From: Burkholderia sp. Bp8992
GTDB lineage: Bacteria > Pseudomonadota > Gammaproteobacteria > Burkholderiales > Burkholderiaceae
Assembly (NCBI RefSeq): GCF_003853705.1
Contig: NZ_QTQI01000001.1
Coordinates: 124,001-188,000 of the forward strand
DNA: 64,000 bases
Direction: 5' to 3'
In this document: positions 38,543 to 47,907 of the stretch, in pieces
How positions within the stretch are numbered: the first letter of the stretch is position 1
How the letters are laid out: each line of letters begins with the position of its first letter
Translations under genes and position numbers: made by a program
Notes under the pieces: generated by a model
The model's input: only the letters and a program-made list of their open reading frames with translations
Database searches by the model: none
What the model was told of the DNA's origin: nothing

Positions 38543-40129
38543 TCAATGGCCGGACGACATCGGCTGCGGGCCGCGCGGCGTTCTCAGCATCAGGGCGAGC
38601 GGTACGCAGGCGAGCAGCGCGAGGCCCAGCAGATAAAAGGTTTCGGAGTAGGTCATCACGACGGCCTGGATCTGGATCTGCTGCGCCAGCTGCCCGAGCG
38701 CGCGCATGTTCGAATACGCGAGGTCGCCGGTGTGTGAAAACCAGTTGGCCGCATAGGCCGACAGCCGGTCCTGCCCGATCAGCGAGTTCGCGGTCACCGA
38801 TTCGCGCAGCGCGGCCGTATGGAAGGTCGTGCGCCGGTCGATCACGGTGCCGATGATCGCGAGCCCGATCGAGCCGCCGAGGTTACGCGCCATGTTGTAG
38901 AGCCCGGCCGCATCGCCCGAGTCTTCACGCGCGACGGCCGCCATCGACGCCTGGTTGAGCGGCATCATCGCGAGCATCTGCGCAACGCCGCGGATCAGTT
39001 GCGACCACACGAAGTCATGGCCGACGCTCTGCGCGGTCAGGCCGATGTCGAGCATGCAGCTCAGGCAGAACAGCAGCAGCCCCGAGATCACGAGGATGCG
39101 GAAATCGACCTTGCCGAGCAGGCGCGGCAGGATCGGCATCACGAGGAAGGCCGGCAGACCCGACAACAGCATGATCGCGCCGGCCTGTTCCGCGTTGTAG
39201 CCGGCGACGATCGCGAGGAACTGCGGCAGCAGGTAGGACACGCCGTACAGCCCCGCGCCGACCGCGGACACGATCACGATCACGCTCGCATAGCGCGGGT
39301 TGCGCATCAGCGACAGCCGCATGATCGGCCGCTTCGCGAAGCGCTGCGACAGCGCGATCAGGACCATCCCGGCAAACGACACGATGCTCAGCGTGACGAT
39401 CATCTGCGATTCGAACCAGCGCTCGCGCTGGCCTTCCTCGAGCACGACGGTGAGCGAGCTCAGGCCGATCGCGAGGCCGAAGATGCCGAGCCAGTCCGCG
39501 TTGAAGAACGCGTGCCATTGAGGGCGGTCCGACGGCAGCCCGAACACCAGCAGCGCCATCAGCAGCAGGCACACGGGCAGGTTCAGGAAGAAGCACCAGC
39601 TCCAGTTCACGTTCTCCGCGAGCCAGCCGCCGAGCACGGGGCCGAACAGCGGCCCGAGCAGCACGATCAGGCCGAACAGCGTCATCCCGACCGGCAGTTG
39701 CGACAGCGGCAACCGCGTGCGGATGATCGTCTGCGCGGTCGGGATCAACGCGCCGCCCGTGAAGCCCTGGCCGATCCGGCCGGCAATCATCATCGGCAGC
39801 GAATGCGACCAGCCGCACATCATCGAGAATGCGATGAACAGCGCGGAGTTCGTCAGCAGGAAGTTGCGCAGCCCGAACACGCGCGTGAGCCAGGCGGCGA
39901 GCGGGATCATCACGATTTCCGACATCAGGTAGCCGGTCGAGATCCACGTGCCTTCGGTGCCGGTCGCGCCGATTTCGCCCTGGATCTGCGGCAGTGCGGA
40001 GTTCGTGATCGAGATGTCGAGCGTCGCCATCAGCGCGCCGAGCGCGCCGGCCGCGACCGCGATCCAGTCGGTGACGCTCGCGCGGCCCTCGTGCGGCGGC
40101 ACGGGCATCGTGGCGGACGTATCAGCCAT
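38543..40129 (-). CDS. DHA2-family MFS multidrug transporter (EmrB/QacA type)
   Basis: A 528-residue protein with fourteen predicted membrane segments. It has the DHA2 motifs LDISITNSALPQIQGEIGAT (helix 1), GRIGQGFTGGALIPTAQTII and PLFGPVLGGWLAENVNWSWCFFLN (motif C, the antiporter motif, with WRW/F-type ending). It exports hydrophobic drugs or fatty-acid-like compounds using the proton gradient. Its start overlaps the end of the HlyD gene by 8 bases, so the two are translationally coupled. Confidence 0.94.
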   Translation of the reverse strand: MADTSATMPVPPHEGRASVTDWIAVAAGALGALMATLDISITNSALPQIQGEIGATGTEGTWISTGYLMSEIVMIPLAAWLTRVFGLRNFLLTNSALFIAFSMMCGWSHSLPMMIAGRIGQGFTGGALIPTAQTIIRTRLPLSQLPVGMTLFGLIVLLGPLFGPVLGGWLAENVNWSWCFFLNLPVCLLLMALLVFGLPSDRPQWHAFFNADWLGIFGLAIGLSSLTVVLEEGQRERWFESQMIVTLSIVSFAGMVLIALSQRFAKRPIMRLSLMRNPRYASVIVIVSAVGAGLYGVSYLLPQFLAIVAGYNAEQAGAIMLLSGLPAFLVMPILPRLLGKVDFRILVISGLLLFCLSCMLDIGLTAQSVGHDFVWSQLIRGVAQMLAMMPLNQASMAAVAREDSGDAAGLYNMARNLGGSIGLAIIGTVIDRRTTFHTAALRESVTANSLIGQDRLSAYAANWFSHTGDLAYSNMRALGQLAQQIQIQAVVMTYSETFYLLGLALLACVPLALMLRTPRGPQPMSSGH

Positions 40130-41246
40130 GGCGTTTCTCGTCGCGGGCCGAACGCGTGTCGACGTCGACCGTCACCGACAGCCCCGGCAGCAGCATGCGT
40201 TGTGCGCGCGCGTTCGAATCGAGGCGGATGCGCACGGGCACGCGCTGGACGATCTTCGTGAAGTTGCCGGTGGCGTTTTCGGGCGGCAGCAGCGCGAACT
40301 GCGCGCCGGTGCCGGGCGCGAAGCTGTCGACGACGCCGGTCAGCGCGCCGTCCGGCAGCGCATCGACATGCAGCTCGACGGGCTGGCCGATGCGCATGTT
40401 GCCGATCTGCGTTTCCTTGAAGTTCGCGACGAGATAGATCGAGTCGACCGGCACGACGGTCAGCAGCCGCGTGCCGGGCTGCACGTACTGGCCGACGCGC
40501 ACCGTGCGATCGCCGACGCGGCCGGCGAGCGTGCTGCGCACGATCGTGTTGTCGAGATCGAGCTGCGATTGCGCGGCGCTGGCCTGGGCGGCCTCGAGCT
40601 GCGCGCGTGCCTGCTGGAGCTGCGCGGTGAACGACGCGATCTGCGTGCGCGCGGCGGCGATCGACGCGTTGTTCGCGGCCAGCGTCGCGGCTGCCTGGTC
40701 GCGCGTGCTCTTCAGGTCGGCCACACGTTCGTGCGTTTCCGCACCGGTCGCCGCGAGCGGTGCATAGCGCGCGTACTCGTCGCTGGCGTGCTGCGCGTTG
40801 ATGCGCGACACCTTCGCCTGTGCATCGGCCTGTTCCAGATTCGCGTGCTGCTGGCTGATGTCGGCTTCGGCGCGCGCGATATCCGCACGGCGGGCGTCGA
40901 CGGTCGCCAGGGCCTGCGCGAGCGCGACCTGGTACTGGCGGACATCGAGCCGCACGAGCGGATCGCCGGCCTTCACGGCCTGGTTGTCGTGCACGTAGAC
41001 GTCGGTCACGTAGCCGGCGACCTTCGGCGCGGCGGCCATGCTGTCCGCCTGCAGGTACGCATCGTTGGTGCTTTCGATGAAGCGGCCGACCGTCCACCAG
41101 CGGCCGAGCCAGACGGCGCCGCCGATGGCCGCGAGCACGGCGACGGCAAGCAGGATGCGCCGCTTCGATCCGCCGCGTCCGTTACGCGGTGTTGTTCCGT
41201 TTTCCTGACGATCTACTTTCTGTGTCGGGTCTTGCAGCGTCGACAT
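40122..41246 (-). CDS. HlyD/EmrA-family membrane fusion protein
   Basis: A 374-residue adaptor with one N-terminal membrane helix (about 29-48) and a large periplasmic part. The lipoyl halves YVTDVYVHDNQAVKAGDPL and NTIVRSTLAGRVGDRTVRVGQYV flank a long coiled-coil hairpin (about 105-215) rich in Ala, Gln and Glu. It links the DHA2 transporter to the outer-membrane channel. It is the first gene of the operon, divergent from the TetR gene, with a palindrome between them. Confidence 0.93.
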   Translation of the reverse strand: MSTLQDPTQKVDRQENGTTPRNGRGGSKRRILLAVAVLAAIGGAVWLGRWWTVGRFIESTNDAYLQADSMAAAPKVAGYVTDVYVHDNQAVKAGDPLVRLDVRQYQVALAQALATVDARRADIARAEADISQQHANLEQADAQAKVSRINAQHASDEYARYAPLAATGAETHERVADLKSTRDQAAATLAANNASIAAARTQIASFTAQLQQARAQLEAAQASAAQSQLDLDNTIVRSTLAGRVGDRTVRVGQYVQPGTRLLTVVPVDSIYLVANFKETQIGNMRIGQPVELHVDALPDGALTGVVDSFAPGTGAQFALLPPENATGNFTKIVQRVPVRIRLDSNARAQRMLLPGLSVTVDVDTRSARDEKRHG

Positions 41247-41261
41247 ACGGGATCCAATTTA

Positions 41262-41273
41262 TTCCAAGTGGAA
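41262..41273. promoter_or_regulatory. Palindromic operator candidate between emrAB-like operon and its TetR regulator
   Basis: TTCCAAGTGGAA is a perfect 12-bp palindrome, and related half-sites (TTCCAG near 41280, CAAGTAGAA near 41301) follow. It sits in the 91-base divergent promoter, as expected for a TetR-family autorepressor that also controls the pump. Confidence 0.6.
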
Positions 41274-41337
41274 GAATTATTCCAGTTGCTAAAATTGTGT
41301 CAAGTAGAATGTCGATCGATCGAATGACGAGGCAGGC

Positions 41338-42174
41338 ATGAACGAAGCGAAGAAGCTGCGCCGTACGTCGGCGGGCGGCTACGCGCGCGGCGACGAAACG
41401 CGCCAGCGGATCATCGAGGCGGCAATCGAACTGTTCGGCGAACGCGGGTTCGCGGGCGCGTCGACGCGCGAGATCGCCGCGATGGCGGGCGTGAACGCGC
41501 CGGCGCTCCAGTACTACTTCGAGAACAAGGAAGGCGTGTACCGCGCGTGCGTCGAAACGATCGCCGAGAACGGCTGGCAGGTGTTCGCGCCGGCGGTCGG
41601 CCATGCGCGGGCGATGCTCGATGGCCAGGCGAGCGTCGACGCGCTGATCGATGCATTCATCGGGCTGCTGCGTGCGCTGTCGGACCGGATGTTCACCGCG
41701 CCGAAGACGATGAACCAGCGGATGTTCTTCGCGCGCGAGCAGGGCGGCCAGGAACCGGCGAGCGCGAGCGAAATCCTGATGACGCGCATGCGCAAGCCGC
41801 TGAACGACGTGAGCGCCGAGCTGATCGGCCGTATTTCGGGGCGACCGGCCGACGATCCCGTCACGCGGTTGCGCGCGCTGAGCCTGTTCGGGCAGCTGAC
41901 GGTATTCCACATCGCGCAGCGTTCGGCGTTGCAGTTGCTCGAATGGGAGGCATTCGACGGCGAGCGTGCGGCGCTGGTGACCGACACGATTGCCGACCAG
42001 ACGCGCGTGCTGCTCGAGCAATGGCATGCGCAGCGCGACGCGTTGGCGGCCGGTGCGCAAAGCGCGGTGAAGCGCGGGCAGGGTGCCGCCGCGTCGAAAC
42101 GCGCGGCGAAACCGGGGACGGCAACCCCCGCGGCGAAAGGCACGGCACGCGCAAGGAAACCCGCCGCGCGTTGA
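41338..42174 (+). CDS. TetR-family repressor (CerR/DUF1956 type)
   Basis: A 278-residue regulator, longer than the usual 200-residue TetR. The helix-turn-helix lies at about 20-66 (RQRIIEAAIELFGERGFAG, then STREIAAMAGVNAPALQYYF). The ligand domain resembles the CerR C-terminal domain (DUF1956). The last 45 residues are a basic Ala/Lys/Arg tail (AASKRAAKPGTAT) of unknown use. Its divergence from the EmrAB-type operon and the palindrome between them make it the probable local repressor. It converges on the mscS-like gene. Confidence 0.9.
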   Translation: MNEAKKLRRTSAGGYARGDETRQRIIEAAIELFGERGFAGASTREIAAMAGVNAPALQYYFENKEGVYRACVETIAENGWQVFAPAVGHARAMLDGQASVDALIDAFIGLLRALSDRMFTAPKTMNQRMFFAREQGGQEPASASEILMTRMRKPLNDVSAELIGRISGRPADDPVTRLRALSLFGQLTVFHIAQRSALQLLEWEAFDGERAALVTDTIADQTRVLLEQWHAQRDALAAGAQSAVKRGQGAAASKRAAKPGTATPAAKGTARARKPAAR

Positions 42175-42201
42175 GCACGGCGCGTCACGCGCGTCGAACC
42201 G

Positions 42202-44667
42202 TCAGCCCGGCTTGCGCTCCCCGTTGCCGGGCGACGGCGGCCGGGCTGCCGTTTCGGGCGCGTTGCCGTTGCCGTTGTCGGTGGTGTTGTCGCCTTCACC
42301 GATTCCTGTGGGCCGCGATCCGTCCGCATAGGCAACGACGCTGCGCTGCGGATTCGCGATCCGGATGCCGCGTTCGCGGAACGTTTCCGCGATCCGCCGG
42401 TTGAATTCCCGCTGCACGCTCCAGCGCGTCGAGTCCGTGCACTGCATCTGTCCGGCCAGCGCGAGCGCTGCGCCGTCGACCTGGTCGATCCCCCAGTAGC
42501 TGAAGTCCGACAGGATGCCGTCGTGATACTTCGGATCGTCGCGCAACGCGGCGCCGATTTCCTTCAGTGTCGCGATCGCGCGATCGATGTCCTCGCCGTA
42601 CGCGATGCTGACCTTGACGGCCGCGTTGCCGAGCCCGCGATTCGTATTGTTGACGGTCGTCACCGAGCTGAACGGGATCGTATACAGCGACCCGTCGCCC
42701 GCGCGCAGCCGCACGGTGCGGATCGACAGGTATTCGACCGTGCCCGACACGCCGGCAAGCGTGACCCAGTCGCCGACCTGCATCGCGTTTTCCATCAGCA
42801 GGAAGATTCCGGTGATGAAATCCTGCACGAGCTTCTGCGAGCCGAAGCCGAGCGCGACGCCGAAGATGCTCGCGCCGGCCAGCAGCGGGCCGACGTTCAC
42901 GCCGAGCTGGCTGAGGCCCGTCAGTACGACGACGAGCGCGATCATCACGAACAGCAGCGAACGCAGCATCGGCAGCAGCGTGCGCAGCCGCGCGGCGCGC
43001 ACCAGGTTGCCTTCGCGCGTCCAGCGCTGCAGGCGGCGCTCGATCGCGATGTTCGCGGCTTCCCACACGACGAGCGCGACGAGTGCCGCGATCGCGATCG
43101 TCACCAATGCCGACGCGAGCCGGTGGCCGATCGTGCCGGTCTCGAACGCGCGGAAGACCGGCACCCCCCAGGTCTGCAGCAGCAGCACGAAGGTCACGAT
43201 GCCGATCGCGCCCGATACGATCTGGCGCAACAGCGGGTAATAGCGGTACGCGTGCAGATGAACGAGCGTGCGGTCTTCATCGCGGCCCTGGAACAGCCGC
43301 GCGAGTGCGCCGAACACGACGATCGACACCATCCGCATGCCGATCATCACGGCGATCGAGCGGCCGCCGAGCGTGATCAGCACGCGATAGCCGTTGTGGA
43401 CGTCGAGCGCCCACACGAACCACAGCGCCATCACGACGAAGACCGACACGGGCGCCCACGCGTCCGCGAGCGCATTGCCGATCATGGCGAAGGCCGGACG
43501 GTCCGCGCCGGCCGCGCGAATCCGCGCGGCGACGGGCTGGCGGCACCGCAGGATCAGCGCCGAGATCATCACGTGCCCGACGAGCGCGACGGCTTTCAGC
43601 AGTGCGACGTGGCCGGCTTCGCTGAGGCCGAAGCTGGCGGCGATCTCGACCGCGGCCGTGCACGCACCGACCACGATCACGATCCGCGCGATCGAGCGCT
43701 GCGCGAAATCGGCCCATGCATCGCTGATATGCAGCAGCCGCAACTGCCGCGCATCGGGCTGGAAGAACAGCCGGCTGACGATCGTGACGAGCCGGCAGAT
43801 CACGTAGATGTCGATCAGCGCTTCGAGCGCGGATTCGATCGGCGTGCCCGTGTCGCCGATCAGCGACATCGTCAGGCTCGCGACGCCGACGAACACGAGC
43901 AGCGGCACCGCGCGCAGCGCGAGGCTGACGAGCGCGCGCGGCATCCGGTACAGCAGCGTGGAGTGACGTCGCGCGTGGCCGCGGCTTTGCGACGCGGCGG
44001 GCGCAGCTTCGGCAGCGTCGGTGGCGCCGGGCGGGTCGGATGTGTCGGGCGGCGCGTGGTCGTCGTCGGAGGTGGCGGAATCGGGCGCGGCGGGGCGCGA
44101 TGCATCGGCGCGTCGTGCGGCTACCGCGGCCAGCGCGCGTCGCAGCAGCCGCTTCGCGAACCATTCGACGACAAGTGCGGGCACGAGCACGGTGAGGATG
44201 ATCCAGATCGCGTGCGTGAGATCGGCGCGCTCGTCGGCGCGTACCAGCCTGTCATGCCACCAGTTGCCGACCGAGCCGACATCGAGCAGCGAGCGCAGCG
44301 ATTCCTTCAGCGCGCTGCCGATTTCGACAGCCCAGCGCGACCCCTGGCGGACGAGCATCGACGCAAGCCCGTTCGACGTGAGCGCAGTCGGGGCCGCGGC
44401 CGCCGATGCGCCGCTGGCTGCGGCCGCTTCGCTGGCGGCGACCGCGGGCGCACTCAATACGCCGACGGCCGCGATCGCGCGCAGCGTCGTTTCGACTTGC
44501 GCGCGATCGCGCGGGTTTTCGAGCACATTGAGTGCCTGCCGGGCCTGTTGCGGCGTCAGCGCGGGCGCGGTGCCGGAGGCGGCCGGCGCAGCGGTTGGGG
44601 TGGGCGTGGCCGCATGGGCGGCCGACACGACGGCGGCAAGCAGCCAGCCGAGGAGGAAATGTCGCAT
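42202..44667 (-). CDS. Large MscS-family mechanosensitive channel
   Basis: An 821-residue inner-membrane protein with signal peptide (AAHA near residue 20), a periplasmic N-terminal domain, about ten membrane helices, and the conserved MscS pore and beta domain near 600-760. The pore helix region reads VGPLLAGASIFGVALGFGSQKLVQDF, followed by VGDWVTLAGVSGTVEYLSIRTVRLRAGDG. Architecture and length resemble E. coli YbiO. It opens on membrane tension during osmotic down-shock. The N-terminus is rich in Ala and Pro and an Asp/Pro/Ala segment near 205-225 is probably cytoplasmic and disordered. Confidence 0.9.
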   Translation of the reverse strand: MRHFLLGWLLAAVVSAAHAATPTPTAAPAASGTAPALTPQQARQALNVLENPRDRAQVETTLRAIAAVGVLSAPAVAASEAAAASGASAAAAPTALTSNGLASMLVRQGSRWAVEIGSALKESLRSLLDVGSVGNWWHDRLVRADERADLTHAIWIILTVLVPALVVEWFAKRLLRRALAAVAARRADASRPAAPDSATSDDDHAPPDTSDPPGATDAAEAAPAASQSRGHARRHSTLLYRMPRALVSLALRAVPLLVFVGVASLTMSLIGDTGTPIESALEALIDIYVICRLVTIVSRLFFQPDARQLRLLHISDAWADFAQRSIARIVIVVGACTAAVEIAASFGLSEAGHVALLKAVALVGHVMISALILRCRQPVAARIRAAGADRPAFAMIGNALADAWAPVSVFVVMALWFVWALDVHNGYRVLITLGGRSIAVMIGMRMVSIVVFGALARLFQGRDEDRTLVHLHAYRYYPLLRQIVSGAIGIVTFVLLLQTWGVPVFRAFETGTIGHRLASALVTIAIAALVALVVWEAANIAIERRLQRWTREGNLVRAARLRTLLPMLRSLLFVMIALVVVLTGLSQLGVNVGPLLAGASIFGVALGFGSQKLVQDFITGIFLLMENAMQVGDWVTLAGVSGTVEYLSIRTVRLRAGDGSLYTIPFSSVTTVNNTNRGLGNAAVKVSIAYGEDIDRAIATLKEIGAALRDDPKYHDGILSDFSYWGIDQVDGAALALAGQMQCTDSTRWSVQREFNRRIAETFRERGIRIANPQRSVVAYADGSRPTGIGEGDNTTDNGNGNAPETAARPPSPGNGERKPG

Positions 44668-45000
44668 GGAGTAGGCATGGGGGTGCGCATCGGCGCGCGG
44701 CCCGCCGGGCTGAACGATGGACGGAAGTTAACATGATCGCGACCGGAGCCGAATAGTTCCGTCGACGACCATTCGAATCGGGCATGGGCGAGGTGGCACG
44801 GGCGTTCGCGGCGCGTTCGCGCAGGCAAATGACTGATGCAGGCTTCAGAGGGGCCAACAGAACAGCGGGGAGGAAGGCTAGCGGTCGAATCGTAAGGCAA
44901 TGGTAATGCTCGTTTCCCGTCGGAGCAGAGCTGTGCATTGCAACGTGAGCATTCGCCCGATCGTGCACGACGCGCGGGATGCCTTCGGATTCCTGATGAA
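44668..45000. other. Intergenic stretch upstream of the MscS gene
   Basis: Leader and promoter space of the leftward mscS-like gene and the 3' flank of the LLM gene. No gene, clear terminator or repeat is seen. Confidence 0.5.
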
Positions 45001-45960
45001 TCACCGATATTCGTCGTGAAATATCGGCAGCACATGTTCGGCGATTTCCTCGACGACCTCGCGTACCGGCCGGTCGGATCCCGGGTTCAGCGTGACATGA
45101 TGCGTGCCCGCCGCACGCATGTCCTGCAGGATGTCGACCAACGCGCGGCGCCCGGTTGCGTAGCCGAGCGACAGCGCGATGGCCGATGCGTCGGGGTCCG
45201 CGGCGAGGTCGAGTCGCATCGACACGCCGAACGCACGAAATTCCGGCGCCGGAAGCCGGTCGACCGCCGCGCGCCACATCGAATGGCGTGCGCGCTGTGT
45301 GTCCGGATCGCGGTGGTACGTCATCCAGCCGATCGAGCGCCGCGCGATCCAGTCGACGCTTTGTCCGCCCGATCCGACCGCGAGCATCGGCACCGCGTCG
45401 CTGCCGCGCGGCAGCAGCATGAATTCGGGGGCGTCGGGCGGTGCTTCATCGGGCAGCACGCGGGACGGCACGCCCAGCGCGGCCGCGACGACATCCCAGT
45501 GTGCGCGGTAGCGGTCGCGCCGCGTTTCCGCATCGACGCCGAACGCCGCATATTCGGGCGGCCGGTCGCCGGAGCCGAGCCCGAGAATGAAGCGTCCGCC
45601 GGACAGCGTCGCGACCGACAGCGCACCTTTCGCGATATGCAGCGGATGACGCAGCGGCAGGACGATCGCGCCGCTCGCCAGCGCGATCCGCTGCGTGCGC
45701 GACGCCAGTGCGCCGAGCAGCACCCACGGGTCGAGATGGCCGACCGGGTCCGGGTAATCGGCGCTGTTCAACGGCACGTCGCGAATCCACAGCGCGCGAA
45801 AGCCGAGCGTATCGGCCAGTTCGGCGAGTTCGAGTTGCTCGTTGAAGTCGGCGACGATGTGGCCGCTGCGCAGCAGCGGCAGCGTGAGGCCGATCGACAG
45901 CTGTCCGTCCGAAAAGACGCGGCGGGCGACGTCAAGGCGGGCAGGGGCGGGCGTGGTCAT
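45001..45960 (-). CDS. LLM-class flavin-dependent oxidoreductase
   Basis: A 319-residue luciferase-like monooxygenase. The start at 45960 (MTTPAPARLD) has an AAGGA ribosome site 8 bases upstream; the much longer upstream frame is Arg-rich and unlikely. Typical segments are GFRALWIRDVPLN (near 70), LALASGAIVLPLRHPLHIAKGALSV and LSGGRFILGLGSGDRPPEYAAFG. Members use FMNH2 and oxygen on alkanesulfonates, aldehydes or other substrates. No flavin reductase is adjacent, so the substrate is unknown. Confidence 0.87.
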   Translation of the reverse strand: MTTPAPARLDVARRVFSDGQLSIGLTLPLLRSGHIVADFNEQLELAELADTLGFRALWIRDVPLNSADYPDPVGHLDPWVLLGALASRTQRIALASGAIVLPLRHPLHIAKGALSVATLSGGRFILGLGSGDRPPEYAAFGVDAETRRDRYRAHWDVVAAALGVPSRVLPDEAPPDAPEFMLLPRGSDAVPMLAVGSGGQSVDWIARRSIGWMTYHRDPDTQRARHSMWRAAVDRLPAPEFRAFGVSMRLDLAADPDASAIALSLGYATGRRALVDILQDMRAAGTHHVTLNPGSDRPVREVVEEIAEHVLPIFHDEYR

Positions 45961-46538
45961 GTCGGATCCTTGGAGGCGATGCAAGCGGATGCGCGGTGTT
46001 TCGTGTCCGAATGCTAGCGTGTTTGCGCACGGCGTGAGCCGCGCCGCATGCGTCGTCCCCGGCCCTACGCGATTCGCGGCGCCACGCCGCACAGCGTGAG
46101 GCCGGGTTCCGCGCCGGCATCGGCGGGCCGCTGCCGCTCGACGGCACGCATGGCCGGCCATCGTCGTGCCGGCGGGTGTTTCAGTTTCGAAACGTTCACG
46201 CTTCCTGACGGTGCGCGATCCCTTCCCGCGGTCTTGCAGATGCCCGCGGGGCCTTGCGGCGCGACGCATGGTGCACTCCTTGCATATCTGTATGGGCCGT
46301 GAGCGCGATCGCGGGGCGCAGTCGGCCTGACGATCGCTTCAGTGGGTCGGACATATCGAAAACGGGGACAAGAGAATGAAAAGAGACCGAATCGCAACGT
46401 GGCATGTTGCAAACATGAATCGCCGACCTGCCCGAATATTCGCTTCGCCGTTGATTGCGGCGACGTGAGCGCGCGGCTTTCCGTTCCATCCGAGCAATCG
46501 GGTTCGTTCTGAGCGACACGTGCATGTTTGACGCACGA

Positions 46539-46560
46539 GGCCGACCGGCGACGGTCGGCC
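46539..46560. repeat. Inverted repeat
   Basis: GGCCGACC and GGTCGGCC, perfect 8-bp arms with a 6-base spacer. There is no T run on either side, so it is not an intrinsic terminator; it may be a regulator site or a chance palindrome. Confidence 0.4.
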
Positions 46561-46813
46561 GTCGGGGATGAGCCTCCGAATGCATGCGGGTGGCTCCGGC
46601 CTGGATCCCGGATCGTCATGCCGTAGCGCAACGCGAGTCGTCGCGCGGCGGATGCGATTGCGCGCCGCGCGTCGCGGCGTGGCGGACATGACCGGGATCG
46701 CACGGAAGCGCCGGCGGCGCAACGCAGCGCAGCGCGCAGCATTGCGGAACACGCGCAGTTCAGGGGAAGCGTTCACCGGTGGCCGCATGGCGGCCGTCGC
46801 AACTTTGTGCTGT

Positions 46814-46887
46814 CAGTTGATCCACTACCCCGATGGATCAATTGTTTAAGCGCCCATCGCCGCGTGGCGAATGGGCGTCTTTTTTTG
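46814..46887 (+). ncRNA. Candidate small RNA with 5' hairpin and intrinsic terminator
   Basis: Two consecutive stem-loops. The first (46814-46844) has an 11-bp stem, one pair being G-U, with a C-rich 9-base loop CTACCCCGA. The second (46850-46887) is an intrinsic terminator: CGCCCAT-CGCC paired with GGCG-A-ATGGGCG, then TCTTTTTTT. No gene precedes the terminator for about 850 bases, so it is not explained as the end of a coding transcript. The C-rich loop could pair with G-rich ribosome sites. No clear promoter was recognised, so the 5' end is unknown. Confidence 0.5.
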
Positions 46888-47010
46888 TGCGCCGGTTTTT
46901 GCACAGGGGCCGCCGGCCGGATCGTGCAGCGTTCTGTATCATGTGCTGGCGCGCGGGCCGCTCGTGCGGTCGCACGAGCCTGCCGGCGCGCCCGATCACG
47001 CGTTGCCAAC

Positions 47011-47907
47011 ATGAACGACAAAGCCTTGCAGGACCCTTCAACCGCCGGCGTCGACCCGGCCGCGCTCGATGCGCTGCATGCGTTCGTCGAGCGCCATCCG
47101 CGCCTGCTCGTGCTGACCGGGGCGGGCATCAGTACCGATTCCGGCATTCCGGGCTATCGCGACCGCAACGGCCAGTGGATGCGCTCGCCACCGATCCAGC
47201 TCCACGAATTCCTCGGCTCCGATGCCGCGCGGCGACGCTACTGGGCGCGCAGCATGATCGGCTGGCCCGTCGTCGGCCGCGCGCAGCCGAACGGGTCGCA
47301 CGTCGCACTGGCACGGCTCGGCGGCGCGGGCCGGATCGAGCGTCTCGTCACGCAGAACGTCGACGGCTTGCACCAGCGCGCGGGCAGCGACGACGTGATC
47401 GAGCTGCATGGCGGGATCAACGGCGTGACCTGCCTCGAATGCGGCGCGCACCATGCGCGCGCGACGATCCAGACGATGCTCGAAGCCGACAATCCCGAAC
47501 TGCTCGGTGCGCAGGCCGAGCCTGCCGCGGACGGCGACGCGCACCTCGAATGGGCCGCGCTCGACACGTTTCGCATTCCGGCGTGCCCTGCGTGCGGCGG
47601 CCTGCTGAAGCCGGCGGTCGTGTTCTTTGGCGAGAACGTGCCGCGCGAACGCGTGGCGCTGGCGTCGCAGGCGCTCGACGCGGCCGATGCGCTGCTCGTC
47701 GTCGGGTCGTCGCTGATGGTGTATTCCGGCTACCGCTTCTGCGTGTGGGCGCAGGCGCAGCAGAAGCCGGTCGCCGCGCTCAATCTCGGCCATACGCGCG
47801 CCGATCCGATGCTGACGCTGAAGGTCGAGGCGCACTGCGCACCGGCGCTCGACGCACTGACGGCCCGTCTGGGTCTCGGCGATCACACCCTGGAGCATGC
47901 ATCGTGA
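47011..47907 (+). CDS. Sirtuin-family NAD-dependent protein deacylase
   Basis: A 298-residue Sir2 protein. The NAD-binding motif is LTGAGISTDSGIPGYRD, the catalytic His lies in VIELHGGINGVTC, and the zinc site uses CLECGAH and CPACGGLLKPAVVFFGE. The insertion between the two Cys pairs is long (about 45 residues), more like class II sirtuins (SIRT4 type) than E. coli CobB. It removes acetyl or other acyl groups from Lys. The start at 47011 (MNDKALQD) lies after the upstream terminator; the frame upstream is not used. It overlaps the next gene by 4 bases. Confidence 0.9.
   Translation: MNDKALQDPSTAGVDPAALDALHAFVERHPRLLVLTGAGISTDSGIPGYRDRNGQWMRSPPIQLHEFLGSDAARRRYWARSMIGWPVVGRAQPNGSHVALARLGGAGRIERLVTQNVDGLHQRAGSDDVIELHGGINGVTCLECGAHHARATIQTMLEADNPELLGAQAEPAADGDAHLEWAALDTFRIPACPACGGLLKPAVVFFGENVPRERVALASQALDAADALLVVGSSLMVYSGYRFCVWAQAQQKPVAALNLGHTRADPMLTLKVEAHCAPALDALTARLGLGDHTLEHAS

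Larger units (their letters stand above)
45961..47010. other. Gene-free kilobase
   Basis: No protein gene is supported. Several frames are open in both directions but are Arg-rich shadows without ribosome sites. It contains a perfect 8-bp inverted repeat (46539-46560), and near its right end two hairpins ending in a strong terminator (46814-46887) that look like a small RNA. The middle (46330-46540) is less GC-rich than flanking genes. Confidence 0.5.

Noticed and set aside
42523-44736. 737-codon rightward frame opposite the MscS gene
   Set aside because: Antisense shadow; the MscS pore and beta domain are unmistakable on the other strand.
45961-46269. N-terminal extension of the LLM oxidoreductase
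   Set aside because: The 103 extra residues are Arg-rich and unlike the family, while a good ribosome site precedes 45960.
46568-46849. 93-codon rightward frame ending just before the 46850 terminator
   Set aside because: The position is tempting, but the sequence is Arg/Ala-rich with no ribosome site and crosses the first RNA hairpin; a small RNA explains the terminator better.
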